Shown here piece by piece: positions 1-7,693 of a stretch of DNA of 64,000 bases. Each line of letters starts with the position of its first letter. Position 1 is the first letter of the stretch. The DNA is from Mycolicibacterium rhodesiae JS60 (lineage in GTDB: Bacteria > Actinomycetota > Actinomycetes > Mycobacteriales > Mycobacteriaceae), in assembly GCA_000230935.2 (NCBI GenBank), contig AGIQ01000001.1, positions 1,798,001 to 1,862,000 of the forward strand, given 5' to 3'. The notes below the pieces were generated by a model. It did no database searches, was not told the origin of the DNA, and worked only from the letters and a program-made list of their open reading frames with translations. The position numbers and the translations under genes were made by a program.

Positions 1-1
1 T

Positions 2-298
2 GCGCACGGCCCGGTGCTGGGCCCGGTCGAGCGGGCCTCCTACAGCGAGGGTCACGTGCAGGTGTGCGAGGGGGACATCCTGGTGATGTACACCGACGGG
101 CTCATCGAACGGCGCGGCCAGGACATCGAATCCGGCATGGCACGCGTGCAGGACCTCGTCGCCGAATGGAGCGGGGACGAATCCCTGCCGCAGGCCTGCC
201 GCGAACTGACCCATACCCTGGCCCCGCCGCCTCGCGACGACGACGTCTGCGTGGTCGCGGTGCGCTTTGGCGCGTTCGCGACCCGAGAGGTGTGCTGA
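2..298 (+). CDS. SpoIIE/PP2C-type serine phosphatase, C-terminal fragment
   Basis: This is the 3' end of a gene that begins before the window; the frame is open from base 2. The motif GDILVMYTDGLIERR, followed by a C-terminal DDDVCVVAVRF stretch, is the characteristic end of the SpoIIE/RsbU-type PP2C phosphatase domain, in which acidic residues such as the D of YTDG bind the catalytic metal. These enzymes dephosphorylate anti-sigma-factor antagonists or act in two-component-like stress signalling. Only about 98 residues are visible, so any N-terminal GAF, PAS or response-regulator domain cannot be judged. Confidence 0.85.
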   Translation, partial: AHGPVLGPVERASYSEGHVQVCEGDILVMYTDGLIERRGQDIESGMARVQDLVAEWSGDESLPQACRELTHTLAPPPRDDDVCVVAVRFGAFATREVC

Positions 299-351
299 GC
301 GTTGACGCGCGATGACGCTGCGGTGACGGCTGGCCGGGCAGGCGTGACGCG

Positions 352-489
352 TCAGCGCTGCGGCTGGCCGGCCCGCTCGCAGGTGCACTGCCGGGCGGGC
401 GGCACCTCACGCATCACCTGGTCGACGTGCTCGCCACACCCTGCCCAGGTGGTCTTGTGGCAAGTCGGGCACTCCACGGGATAGCACAT
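352..489 (-). CDS. Small Cys-rich protein of 45 residues
   Basis: The reading frame starts at an ATG at 489 preceded by a strong AAGGAG site five bases upstream. It encodes 45 residues beginning MCYPVECPTCHKTTWAGCG and ending at TGA (354-352). Six cysteines are present, including a CPTC pair, a single Cys in AGCG and a CTC pair near the C-terminus, which suggests a zinc-ribbon-like or other metal-binding mini-protein. I recall similar small proteins in actinobacteria without an assigned function. It is divergent from the CsoR-family gene and could share its operator region, so a link to metal or sulfur stress is possible but inferred. Confidence 0.7.
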   Translation of the reverse strand: MCYPVECPTCHKTTWAGCGEHVDQVMREVPPARQCTCERAGQPQR

Positions 490-555
490 ATCAACTCCTT
501 TGCGCCTAAAAGCTTATGCGGACGGCGGGGCATGAAACGCGGTCCCCTGCAGTTA

Positions 556-569
556 TACCCCCTAGGGTA
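556..569. promoter_or_regulatory. CsoR-type operator
   Basis: TACCCCCTAGGGTA has TACCC/GGGTA arms around a CCTA core, the shape of operators bound by CsoR/RcnR/CstR regulators. It lies 32 bp before the CsoR-family start codon and 67 bp upstream of the divergent small Cys-rich gene, so it probably mediates autoregulation and may control both genes. Confidence 0.65.
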
Positions 570-589
570 AGCTCGACGAATCGACCTGA

Positions 590-871
<282 letters not shown>

Positions 872-884
872 CCGGCTAACTCGG

Positions 885-914
885 TTGCACCGGGTGCTCG
901 GCGAGGTCTAGCAT
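885..914 (+). promoter_or_regulatory. Promoter of the LeuA-domain leader
   Basis: TTGCAC (885-890) and TAGCAT (909-914) are separated by 18 bp and match SigA-type -35 and -10 elements. The expected start of transcription, seven or eight bases after the -10, coincides with the GTG at 922, so the leader peptide would be read from a leaderless mRNA, which is common in mycobacteria. Confidence 0.6.
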
Positions 915-921
915 CGCGACC

Positions 922-966
922 GTGCATCGTGCGCTTGTCGTAGTAGCTACCCGCAGCGGGGTCTGA
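922..966 (+). CDS. Putative 14-residue branched-chain-amino-acid leader peptide
   Basis: GTG at 922 opens a short frame reading (M)HRALVVVATRSGV, then TGA at 964-966. It carries one Leu and three consecutive Val codons (CTT GTC GTA GTA). CTT and GTA are rare choices in such GC-rich genomes, as expected for a ribosome-stalling leader. It stands at the predicted transcription start and is followed by competing RNA stems and then by a gene for a LeuA regulatory domain, the typical layout of an actinobacterial branched-chain biosynthetic attenuator. Translation is inferred; no similarity search supports it. Confidence 0.55.
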   Translation: MHRALVVVATRSGV

Positions 967-1004
967 TCCAGACCGACCCCCCGCTGTGGGGTCGAAACTA
1001 CGAC
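937..1004 (+). promoter_or_regulatory. Attenuator-like alternative RNA stems
   Basis: Several complementary segments compete. GTCGTAGT (937-944, over the Val codons) can pair with ACTACGAC (997-1004). AGCGGGGTC (955-963) can pair with the GACCCCCCGCT segment (974-984). GACCCC (974-979) can instead pair with GGGGTC (988-993), and GGTCTG pairs with CAGACC around 961-972. A ribosome stalled on the Val codons would block the first pairing and change the downstream fold. No clear U-tract follows, so control could be transcriptional or translational. Confidence 0.5.
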
Positions 1005-1039
1005 GTCGGTCAGCCTCCGTTCGACGAGAAGACCGATTC

Positions 1040-1510
1040 ATGGCTCCGCACAGCACCACAATCTCTGAATCTTCACCACGTTTCTGCGCGCCGGTGCCCA
1101 CCGGGCTGCGCCACCATGCCGAAACCATGCCGTGGAGTGTGTTCACCGCGGCGTACAGCCCGACCGGCGGCCCGGTTCGGCTGGGCGCCTGGGAATGCGA
1201 CGACGTGTCCCGGCGCGGTCCGCAACCGCGCCGCTTCCGCGCCACGCTCGCCGTCGGCGACCGCATCGAGACCGCCACCGCGCACGCCAGCGGCCCGGTC
1301 GCCGCATTGACGGCGATGCTCTACGAGCGCGGGATCGGCGTCGAGGTGACCCACTTCCACCAGCTGGGCGCCGGTGCGCACACCGCAACGTTCGTGGAAG
1401 GTCAGGGCAGCGACGGTCGGCGCCGGAAATGGGCGATGGGCTGGTCGGAGGACCCGACCGAATCGGCACTGCGCGCCGTCATCGCCTGCGCCAACCGGCT
1501 GCTCACCTGA
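1040..1510 (+). CDS. Free-standing LeuA (2-isopropylmalate synthase) regulatory-domain protein
   Basis: A 156-residue protein lacking any catalytic TIM barrel. The segment from FRATLAVGDRIETATAHASG through PVAALTAMLYERGIGVEV to the C-terminal TESALRAVIACANRLLT follows the allosteric, leucine-binding C-terminal domain of 2-isopropylmalate synthase: a strand pair, the G/A-S-GPVAAL helix, and the final ALRAV..A.NR helix. I chose the ATG at 1040 because the earlier in-frame GTG (986) lies inside the predicted leader hairpin. A lone domain might bind a branched-chain amino acid, or form mixed dimers with LeuA and tune its feedback inhibition; both are inferences. The leader peptide upstream suggests control by branched-chain amino acid supply. 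Confidence 0.75.
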   Translation: MAPHSTTISESSPRFCAPVPTGLRHHAETMPWSVFTAAYSPTGGPVRLGAWECDDVSRRGPQPRRFRATLAVGDRIETATAHASGPVAALTAMLYERGIGVEVTHFHQLGAGAHTATFVEGQGSDGRRRKWAMGWSEDPTESALRAVIACANRLLT

Positions 1511-1519
1511 GCCGGCGCC

Positions 1520-3004
1520 TCAGTGCAGCGGCCGCAGCACGATCGGCATGCCGTCCATCGGCACTGGCATGCCGCCGTAGTCCTGGCGCGGCTCGTAGCC
1601 CGGGCGCGGCAGTTCGAGCCGGTAGCGGCGCAGCAGCCGGTGCATGATCGTCTTGATCTCCAGCTGGCCGAACACCATCCCGATGCACTTGTGGGCGCCG
1701 CCGCCGAACGGGGTGAACCCGTAGCGGTGCTTTTTGTGCTCGTTGCGCGGCTCGGCGAAGCGGGCCGGGTCGAACGTGTACGGGTCGGGGTAGATCTCCT
1801 CGAGCCGGTGGGTCATGCCCGGGTAGTAGATGACGTTGGTGTCCTTGGGCAGGTAGTAGCCCAGCAGCTCGGTGTCCCGCACGGTCCGGCGCATCGCCCA
1901 CTGCACGGGCGACACCAGCCGGATCGATTCGTTCATGACCAGGTCGAGGGATTCCAGCTTCTCCAGCGCCTCGATATCGAGCGGCCCGTCGCCGAGCCGG
2001 TCGGACTCGTCGCGACAACGCTCCTGCCACTCGGGATTGGCGGCCAGGTAGTACGACATCGTCGTCGCCGTCGACGTCGAGGTGTCGTGGGCGGCCATCA
2101 TCAAGAAGATCATGTGGTTGACGATGTCCTCGTCGGAGAACTTGTTGCCGTCCTCATCCTCGGTCTGGCACAGCACAGACAACAGATCCGAGCCGTCCTT
2201 GCCGCGGCGTTCTCTCACCCGCTCCTCGAAGTAGTTCTCGAGGTATTCGCGGGCCTTCAGGCCACGCCACCACGTGAACGGCGGGATGCCGGTGCGGATG
2301 ATCGCGTTACCGGCCCGGGTGGTGACCGTGAAGGCCTTGTTCACCTTGGTCACCAGTTCGCGGTCGGTGCCCGGCTCATGGCCCATGAACACCATCGAGG
2401 CGATATCGAGGGTCAGCTCCTTCATCGCCGGGTAGAGCAGGAACCGCGGGTCGTTGGACACCCAGTCGTTGGCGACGACCTGCGAGACGACCTTGTCGAC
2501 CTGCTCGGTATAGCCGACCAGCCGACTCCGGACGAACGCCTCCTGCATGATCCGGCGGTGGAACATGTGCTCGTCGAAGTCCATCAGCATCAGGCCGCGG
2601 TGGAAGAAGGCCCCGATCATGGGGGTCCAGCCCTGCTGTGAGAAGTCCTTGTTGCGGTTGGAGTAGATCGCCTGCCCGGCGTCGGGCCCCAGTGCCGCGA
2701 CCGTCGGGATGATCGGCGAGTCGAGCAGCATGACCGGGCCGTGCTTGCGGTATTTCTGCAGCCAGAAGTCGGGCCCGCCGCGGAACATTTCGACCATGTG
2801 GCCGATGATCGGCAGCCCGGCGTCACCCATCACGGCTTTGAGGTCGCTGTCGGCGGGCGGCTGGGCCATGGCGTGCTGCGGCCAGTCGCGGGCGTTGAGC
2901 CGCCGTTCCAGGACACCCATGCCCGGCAGGGTCAGCATCGGCGACGTGGTGACGCGGCGCTTCGCCTGGTCCAGCAGGTAGTGCGGGGTGCTGATCGTGG
3001 GCAT
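1520..3004 (-). CDS. Cytochrome P450, CYP136 family
   Basis: A 494-residue P450. Visible signatures are the I-helix AAHDTST oxygen-activation motif, the K-helix ExxR in NESIR, and the heme-thiolate loop FGGGAHKCIG with the proximal Cys. The N-terminus (MPTISTPHYLLDQAKRR) and the length match the mycobacterial CYP136 group (Rv3059 in M. tuberculosis, from memory). I preferred the ATG at 3004 over a longer frame because it follows a GAGGAG site. The substrate is unknown, though neighbours of this family suggest lipid or sterol-like compounds. It is divergent from a TetR gene and an SDR gene, with a TetR-type palindrome between, so the three probably form one regulated catabolic unit. Confidence 0.9.
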   Translation of the reverse strand: MPTISTPHYLLDQAKRRVTTSPMLTLPGMGVLERRLNARDWPQHAMAQPPADSDLKAVMGDAGLPIIGHMVEMFRGGPDFWLQKYRKHGPVMLLDSPIIPTVAALGPDAGQAIYSNRNKDFSQQGWTPMIGAFFHRGLMLMDFDEHMFHRRIMQEAFVRSRLVGYTEQVDKVVSQVVANDWVSNDPRFLLYPAMKELTLDIASMVFMGHEPGTDRELVTKVNKAFTVTTRAGNAIIRTGIPPFTWWRGLKAREYLENYFEERVRERRGKDGSDLLSVLCQTEDEDGNKFSDEDIVNHMIFLMMAAHDTSTSTATTMSYYLAANPEWQERCRDESDRLGDGPLDIEALEKLESLDLVMNESIRLVSPVQWAMRRTVRDTELLGYYLPKDTNVIYYPGMTHRLEEIYPDPYTFDPARFAEPRNEHKKHRYGFTPFGGGAHKCIGMVFGQLEIKTIMHRLLRRYRLELPRPGYEPRQDYGGMPVPMDGMPIVLRPLH

Positions 3005-3092
3005 CGGCGCTCCTCGGGAACGGGGGGACAGGCATCCGGGCCGGGCCCGGAGTGTGGCCAGGGCCACAGGTTCCTCCATCCTGACCAACTTT

Positions 3093-3108
3093 CTTGACGC
3101 ATGTCAAG
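3093..3108. promoter_or_regulatory. Palindromic operator between P450 and TetR genes
   Basis: CTTGACGCATGTCAAG is an inverted repeat with perfect six-base arms and a four-base centre. It lies in the divergent promoter region 37 bp before the TetR start chosen here. TTGAC in the left arm could double as a -35 element. It is the likely binding site of the adjacent TetR protein. Confidence 0.6.
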
Positions 3109-3144
3109 TTTCGTTTCGGCCCGGGCGTGGTGCAAGGTAAACGG

Positions 3145-3783
3145 GTGACCGCGCAGCAGGAACCCTTCGAGGCGCCCCGTCGCCGGGGCGACAGGCAGCG
3201 GCACGCCATCGTCGCGGCCGTGCGCGAATTGCTCGAAGAAAAACCGTTCGCCGAGCTCTCGGTGAGCACGATCAGCGACCGGGCCGGCGTCGCCCGCTCG
3301 GGGTTCTACTTCTACTTCGACTCCAAGTACGCGGTGCTGGCCCACATCGTCGGCGAGGCCGCCCACGAACTCGAGGAGCTCACGCAGTCGTTCGCCCCGC
3401 GCGGACCCCAGGAGACACCGACGGCGTTCGCCGAGCGGATGGTGCGCAGCGCGGCGGTGGTCTACGCCCACAACGACCCGGTGATGTCGGCGTGTAACGC
3501 CGCGCGCCACACCGATGCCGAGATCCGGGAGATCCTCGACGCCTACAACGAGGCCGTCGTCGACCAGATCGTGCCGATCGTCGAGGCCGAAATCCGCAAC
3601 CGGACCGCATCCCCGATCAGCGATGACATCCGGGGGTTGGTCCGAACCCTCGCGGCGACAACGGCGTTCACGCTGTCCGGCGATTCGGCGTTCGTCGGCC
3701 CCGACCGCAAGATGGACGAGGCAGTGCTGATTCTGGAAAAGCTTTGGCTGCACGCGCTTTGGGGCGGACAGGTCGGCGCCTGA
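3145..3783 (+). CDS. TetR-family regulator next to CYP136
   Basis: A 212-residue regulator. The N-terminal helix-turn-helix is clear (IVAAVRELLEEKPFAELSVSTISDRAGVARSGFYFYFDSK, residues ~18-57), followed by the usual helical ligand-binding core. I chose the GTG at 3145 (VTAQQEPF) because the longer start at 3094 would lie within the operator palindrome. Its stop is three bases before the SDR start, so the two are co-transcribed. It resembles Rv3058c by position and probably represses the P450 and SDR genes through the palindrome at 3093-3108; the inducing ligand is unknown. Confidence 0.88.
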   Translation: MTAQQEPFEAPRRRGDRQRHAIVAAVRELLEEKPFAELSVSTISDRAGVARSGFYFYFDSKYAVLAHIVGEAAHELEELTQSFAPRGPQETPTAFAERMVRSAAVVYAHNDPVMSACNAARHTDAEIREILDAYNEAVVDQIVPIVEAEIRNRTASPISDDIRGLVRTLAATTAFTLSGDSAFVGPDRKMDEAVLILEKLWLHALWGGQVGA

Positions 3784-3786
3784 TCC

Positions 3787-4656
3787 ATGGCTGACGGCTT
3801 CGCGGGCAAGAGGGTGCTCATCACCGGCGCCGCCAGCGGCATCGGCCGGTCCACCGCGCTACGGCTGGCCCGCGACGGTGCCGAACTGTATCTGACCGAC
3901 GTCAACGCCGACGGGCTGGAGCAGACGGTGGCCGACGCCCGTGCGCTGGGCGCTGTCGTCGGCGAACACCGTGCCCTGGATATCGCCGACTATGACGCGG
4001 TCGCCAGGTTCGCCGCCGATGTCCACACCCACCATCCGGCGATGGACATCGTGATGAACATCGCCGGGATTTCGGCGTGGGGCACCGTCGAACAGTTGAC
4101 CCACCGGCAGTGGCGATCGATGATCGACGTCAACCTGATGGGCCCGATCCACGTCATCGAGACGTTCCTGCCGCCGATGGTCGCCGCGGGCCGTGGCGGT
4201 CAGCTGGTCAATGTCTCCTCGGCAGCCGGTCTGGTCGCCCTGCCCTGGCATGCCGCCTACAGTGCGAGTAAGTATGGGCTGCGCGGACTTTCGGAAGTAC
4301 TACGCTTTGATCTGGCCCGCCACGACATCGGCGTCTCGCTGGTGGTGCCGGGCGCCGTCGACACGCCGCTGGTGAAGACCGTGCAGATCGCCGGCGTCGA
4401 TCGCGACCATCCGGGGGTGCAGCGTTGGATCGCGCGGTTCAGTGGGCACGCGGTGACGCCCGAGAAGGTCGCTGACGCGATTCTGGCCGGGATCACCAAG
4501 AACCGCTTCCTGATCTACACCTCGCCGGATATTCGCGCGCTCTACGCATTCAAGCGATTGGCGTGGTGGCCCTACAGTGTGGCGATGACGCGGGTCAACG
4601 TGTTCTTCACGCGCGCGTTGCGACCGCGCAGCGCGACATTTAGCCCGCCGTCCTGA
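3787..4656 (+). CDS. Short-chain dehydrogenase/reductase
   Basis: A 289-residue classical SDR. The NAD(P)-binding TGAASGIG motif is at the N-terminus (residues 14-21), followed by NIAG, the catalytic Ser in VNVSSAAG and the YSASK active-site Tyr/Lys. An Asp (LTDVN) at the end of the second strand suggests preference for NAD over NADP. It is translated right behind the TetR gene and opposite the P450, pointing to a role in oxidising an alcohol made by the P450 or in the same lipid pathway (Rv3057c-like). The exact substrate cannot be read from sequence. Confidence 0.9.
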   Translation: MADGFAGKRVLITGAASGIGRSTALRLARDGAELYLTDVNADGLEQTVADARALGAVVGEHRALDIADYDAVARFAADVHTHHPAMDIVMNIAGISAWGTVEQLTHRQWRSMIDVNLMGPIHVIETFLPPMVAAGRGGQLVNVSSAAGLVALPWHAAYSASKYGLRGLSEVLRFDLARHDIGVSLVVPGAVDTPLVKTVQIAGVDRDHPGVQRWIARFSGHAVTPEKVADAILAGITKNRFLIYTSPDIRALYAFKRLAWWPYSVAMTRVNVFFTRALRPRSATFSPPS

Positions 4657-4658
4657 GC

Positions 4659-4707
4659 GATTTCGGCGCGCTTTCGTTCGCTCAGCGGCGGTTTTCGCGC
4701 CCAAATC
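4659..4707. terminator. Hairpin between convergent SDR and dinB2 genes
   Basis: GATTTCGGCGCG (4659-4670) pairs with CGCGCCCAAATC (4696-4707) with one mismatch, around a 25-base loop containing GTTCGCTCAGCGGCGG. It lies between two convergent genes and probably acts as a bidirectional terminator. A near-identical unit occurs between serB2 and yczR, where it is interrupted by an insertion sequence. Confidence 0.6.
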
Positions 4708-5743
4708 ACAACAATTCGAGGCGCACACCGAGCAGACGCACCGGGCGGTCGAGCTCGAAGAGATCCAGCACCCGCAGCGCCGCGGCCGTGATCACCTCGG
4801 CGTCGACGCTCGACTGATCGAGCTTGCGAATCTTGGTCCGCGTATAGAAAGTGTTGGTGCGCACCGTGACTGCAACGCGTGTGACGATGCGCGACTGTGC
4901 CACCACGTCTTTGAGGGCTTGTCGGGCGAGATCGACGACGGCGGCGTCCATCTCGGCACGCTCGGTCAGGTCCCGGGGGAAGGTCATCACGTGGCTGCGC
5001 GATCGGGGGATCCACGGCTCGGCGCTGACGGTGGCATCTCCGCCGCCCTTGGCCAGCAATAGCAGCCACAGGCCGGTGCGCGGTCCGAAGGTGGCGGTCA
5101 GCAGCTCGGCATCGGTGTGTGCGAGCTGTCGAACCGATGTAATGCCCATGCTGTCAAGCTTTTTCGCGGTCTTGGGCCCCACACCCCACAGTGCGTCGAC
5201 CGGGCGGGAGCCCATCACTTCCATCCAGTTGGCGTCGGTCAGGGTGTAAACCCCGTCGGGCTTGGCGAAGCCGGTCGCCACCTTGGCGCGCTGCTTGTTG
5301 TCGCTGATGCCAACCGAACAGGCCAGCCCGGTCTCGGCCGCGATCGTCGTGCGGATCCGTTCGGCCAGCTCGATCGGGTCGGCGACATCGGCGCCGATGT
5401 ACGCCTCGTCCCAGCCCCACACCTCGACGGGATGGCCAAGATCCCTCAGTAGACCCATCACTTGGTCGGATGCCTCGTCGTAGGCGGCCGGGTCGGACGG
5501 CAGGAACGTCGCGTCCGGACACTTGCGCGCGGCGCTGCGCAACGGCATCCCGGCATGCACCCCGAACCCACGAGCCTCATAGGACGCGCACGTCACCACT
5601 TTGCGGGGCTCGGTGGGATCGCCACTGCCGCCGACGATCACCGGCAGGCCGACCAACTCGGGGTGGCGGCGCAGCTCGACGGAGGCCAGGAATTGATCGA
5701 GGTCCACGTGCAGGACCCAGGGTCGGGATTCGGGGAGGCTCAC
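4706..5743 (-). CDS. dinB2: DNA polymerase IV, DinB2 type (Y family)
   Basis: A 345-residue Y-family translesion polymerase. Catalytic acidic residues lie in HVDLDQF (N-terminus) and WGWDEAY; the helix-hairpin-helix region follows (ALWGVGPKTAKKLDSMGI), then the little-finger domain. The position after DLDQF, normally the steric-gate Phe or Tyr that excludes ribonucleotides, is Leu, as in M. smegmatis DinB2, which is known to incorporate ribonucleotides readily. The GTG at 5743 gives a four-base GTGA overlap with the upstream TetR gene, suggesting translational coupling; a longer start at 5752 is possible. There is no C-terminal beta-clamp tail that I recognise. Confidence 0.92.
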   Translation of the reverse strand: MSLPESRPWVLHVDLDQFLASVELRRHPELVGLPVIVGGSGDPTEPRKVVTCASYEARGFGVHAGMPLRSAARKCPDATFLPSDPAAYDEASDQVMGLLRDLGHPVEVWGWDEAYIGADVADPIELAERIRTTIAAETGLACSVGISDNKQRAKVATGFAKPDGVYTLTDANWMEVMGSRPVDALWGVGPKTAKKLDSMGITSVRQLAHTDAELLTATFGPRTGLWLLLLAKGGGDATVSAEPWIPRSRSHVMTFPRDLTERAEMDAAVVDLARQALKDVVAQSRIVTRVAVTVRTNTFYTRTKIRKLDQSSVDAEVITAAALRVLDLFELDRPVRLLGVRLELL

Positions 5744-6348
5744 CGTCCGCACAACTTGCGCGCGACGCTGTCCCAGGCGTCGCCCTGCTCGTCGATGGTA
5801 CGGCCGCGCTCGACGAGCTGATGGGTGACGTAGTCGGCATCCAGCAGCGCCAGCAGTGCATCGGCCTGCGCGCCGAGATCGCCGGTGGTGCCAGCCGCTT
5901 GTAGCAGCACCCGGACGTGGGTGTGCATGACTGCGAAGGGCGCGCTGTAGCGCGAGTCAGGGTCACGGTTGGCGTCGAGCAGTAGGTCGCGGTGGGTCTG
6001 CACGAAGCGCAGCCGCTCGCGGCCGAAGGCCAGAAGTCGTTGCAGGGGAGGGGCGTCGGGCCCCAGTGGCGGCGGGCCGAACAGGAAAGCCTGCTGGATG
6101 GCGCGCTCGTCCTCGTCGAGCAGGACCATCATCAGGCCGGCGCGGCTGCCGAAGCGGCGGAACAAGGTGCCCTTGCCCACGCCTGCCGCTGCGGCAATAT
6201 CGTCCATGGAGACGCCGTCGGCGCCGCGTTCGGCAATCAGGGTGCGGGCGGCGTCGAGTAGGAGGAGCCGGTTGCGGGCTGCATCGCCCCGCTCTTGCGG
6301 CGCCGAGACCGGCAGCTCATTGGCCGGCCCGATCACGCTCACTCCCAT
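5740..6348 (-). CDS. TetR-family regulator upstream of dinB2
   Basis: Up to 202 residues. The helix-turn-helix lies at about residues 25-70 (LLDAARTLIAERGADGVSMDDIAAAAGVGKGTLFRRFGSR), followed by a helical C-terminal domain. Internal GTG codons shortly after the first ATG make the exact start uncertain. It overlaps the dinB2 start and is divergent from an FMN reductase gene, with a long palindrome between (6370-6389) that is its probable operator. It corresponds by position to Rv3055. It probably represses both the dinB2 operon and the reductase, perhaps in response to a quinone or electrophile; the ligand is inferred only. Confidence 0.88.
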   Translation of the reverse strand: MGVSVIGPANELPVSAPQERGDAARNRLLLLDAARTLIAERGADGVSMDDIAAAAGVGKGTLFRRFGSRAGLMMVLLDEDERAIQQAFLFGPPPLGPDAPPLQRLLAFGRERLRFVQTHRDLLLDANRDPDSRYSAPFAVMHTHVRVLLQAAGTTGDLGAQADALLALLDADYVTHQLVERGRTIDEQGDAWDSVARKLCGR

Positions 6349-6369
6349 ACTTTAGCTCAGCCGGAAATA

Positions 6370-6389
6370 AACCGGACTGTAGTCCGGTT
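6370..6389. promoter_or_regulatory. TetR operator, 20-bp palindrome
   Basis: AACCGGACT-GT-AGTCCGGTT is a perfect inverted repeat with nine-base arms and a two-base centre. It lies 21 bp upstream of the TetR gene and 41 bp upstream of the reductase start, in position to block both divergent promoters. Confidence 0.75.
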
Positions 6390-6430
6390 GTGTCGTGCGA
6401 GGATTTTCGGACATTGAAAGGATCGCGGAC

Positions 6431-6973
6431 ATGGCGGATATCAACGTGCTGACGCTGGTAGGCAGCTTGCGGGCGGCATCGGTCAATCGTCAGCTGGCCG
6501 AGCTTGCGGCAGAGTCGGCGCCCGACGGCGTGACGGTGACCGTCTATGACGGGCTCGGCGACCTGCCGTTCTACAACGAGGACGTCGACACCGACGACGC
6601 ACCCGCCCCGGTGGTGGCATTGCGGGCAGCCGCCGCACAGGCCGATGCCGCGCTGGTGGTGACGCCCGAATACAACGGCAGCATCCCGGGTGTGCTGAAG
6701 AACGCCATCGACTGGTTGTCACGGCCGTACGGCAATAGCGCGCTCAAGGACAAGCCGCTGGCCGTCATCGGGGCCGCGCTCGGACAGTACGGCGGGGTGT
6801 GGGCGCACGATGAGACGCGCAAGTCGTTCGGGATCGCCGGGCCGCGGGTGGTCGAGTCGGTGAAGTTGTCATTGCCGGCCAGCGCTCTCGACGGTAAGCA
6901 TCCGCGGGAGAACGCCGAGGTCACGGCCGCCGTTCGCGATGTGGTCGGCAAGCTCGCCGCCGAGGTGAGCTGA
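6431..6973 (+). CDS. NADPH-dependent FMN reductase / quinone reductase
   Basis: A 180-residue flavodoxin-fold enzyme. The phosphate-binding loop is GSLRAASVNRQL near the N-terminus, and the PEYNGSIPGVLKNAIDWLSRP motif is the conserved FMN-contacting and dimerisation segment of the NADPH:FMN reductase (ChrR/YieF-like) family. I chose the ATG at 6431 because AAGGAT precedes it. Such enzymes reduce free flavin, quinones or metal oxyanions in the cytosol. The gene is divergent from a TetR regulator with a shared palindrome and ends in a strong terminator, so it is probably a single induced transcript. It is Rv3054c-like by position. Confidence 0.9.
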   Translation: MADINVLTLVGSLRAASVNRQLAELAAESAPDGVTVTVYDGLGDLPFYNEDVDTDDAPAPVVALRAAAAQADAALVVTPEYNGSIPGVLKNAIDWLSRPYGNSALKDKPLAVIGAALGQYGGVWAHDETRKSFGIAGPRVVESVKLSLPASALDGKHPRENAEVTAAVRDVVGKLAAEVS

Positions 6974-6992
6974 GCGCGTCTGTCCAGCTTGT

Positions 6993-7024
6993 AAAACCGC
7001 TGGTGCGATTGCACCGGCGGTTTT
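6993..7024 (+). terminator. Intrinsic terminator after the FMN reductase
   Basis: AAAACCGCTGGTGC pairs with GCACCGGCGGTTTT through 14 bp with one G-U wobble and a GATT loop, ending in TTTT. It lies 20 bp after the stop codon. Confidence 0.8.
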
Positions 7025-7427
7025 GCTTTCAGCGGGTGCTTGTCGCCGCGCTCGGCCACAGATGTCGGTGCCTGCTGGTAGATCTAGGCGCAACCGGTGT
7101 CGGTCGGCGTGTTGTGACATGCGACACGCCGTGCGGGTCGGCATCGTGAGGCTTACGACCAGGGAATTTCAGAATTGTTATTCAGAACATCTTGTATCTC
7201 TTCTCGCTGTCGGCCACTAGGTGTAGTGTTCGTGAGGCCGACAGACCCGAGAGTCGCAGGGCCGCCGGAGCGCCGGAACCGAAGCTGAGATGTCGGTCCG
7301 AGCGGCCCCGCCGGTCAGGAATTCCACGGTCCGAAAGCTCGCTGAAAGTACATGAGTGCCTGCGCACAGTCCGTCCCGTGACCGTCTTGAGTCCATCGCC
7401 ATGTTTCGCTGAGGAGCCATACCGAAG
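7025..7427 (+). promoter_or_regulatory. nrdHIE upstream region with NrdR box
   Basis: About 400 bases without a gene. The segment CCACTAGGTGTAGTGT (7214-7229) fits the NrdR box pattern (ACAC-w-A-nnnn-T-w-GTGT). A much weaker partner may lie near 7184-7199, about 30 bp upstream, where paired boxes usually sit three helical turns apart. NrdR represses ribonucleotide reductase genes when dATP is abundant. A small hairpin (GGCGTGT 7106-7112 with ACACGCC 7124-7130) is also present. I see no cobalamin-riboswitch core and no convincing small gene. Confidence 0.6.
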
Positions 7428-7667
7428 ATGACCATCACCGTCTACACCAAGCCCGCGTGCGTGCAGTGCAACATGACCTACAAGGCCCTGGACAGGGAAG
7501 GGCTGGCCTACGACGTCATCGACATCTCCGAGGACGCGGAGGCTCGCGACTACGTGATGTCGATGGGTTACCTGCAGGCGCCGGTCGTCGTCGCCGGCGG
7601 TGATCACTGGTCCGGCTTCCGGCCGGAGCGGATCAAGGCCCTCTCCGGTGCCGTTCTGAGCGCTTAG
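7428..7667 (+). CDS. nrdH: NrdH redoxin, reductant of class Ib ribonucleotide reductase
   Basis: A 79-residue glutaredoxin-like protein with thioredoxin-reductase-linked function. The redox motif CVQC lies at residues 11-14, and [12 protein letters not shown] near the C-terminus is the conserved NrdH segment. It delivers electrons to NrdE in the cytosol. It is the first gene of nrdHIE and follows a long regulated upstream region with an NrdR box; an AGGAG lies about 12 bases before the ATG. Confidence 0.96.
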   Translation: MTITVYTKPACVQCNMTYKALDREGLAYDVIDISEDAEARDYVMSMGYLQAPVVVAGGDHWSGFRPERIKALSGAVLSA

Positions 7668-7693
7668 CGTCCGGGCGCCACGAGGAGCGAGTG

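Noticed and set aside
299..484. Forward 60-residue frame at 302-484
   Set aside because: It lies opposite the small Cys-rich gene, has no ribosome site and no recognisable sequence.
7025..7427. Possible adenosylcobalamin riboswitch before nrdHIE
   Set aside because: A GCCACT-like string occurs but belongs to the NrdR box; no B12-riboswitch core or branched fold is visible, and class Ib enzymes do not need cobalamin.
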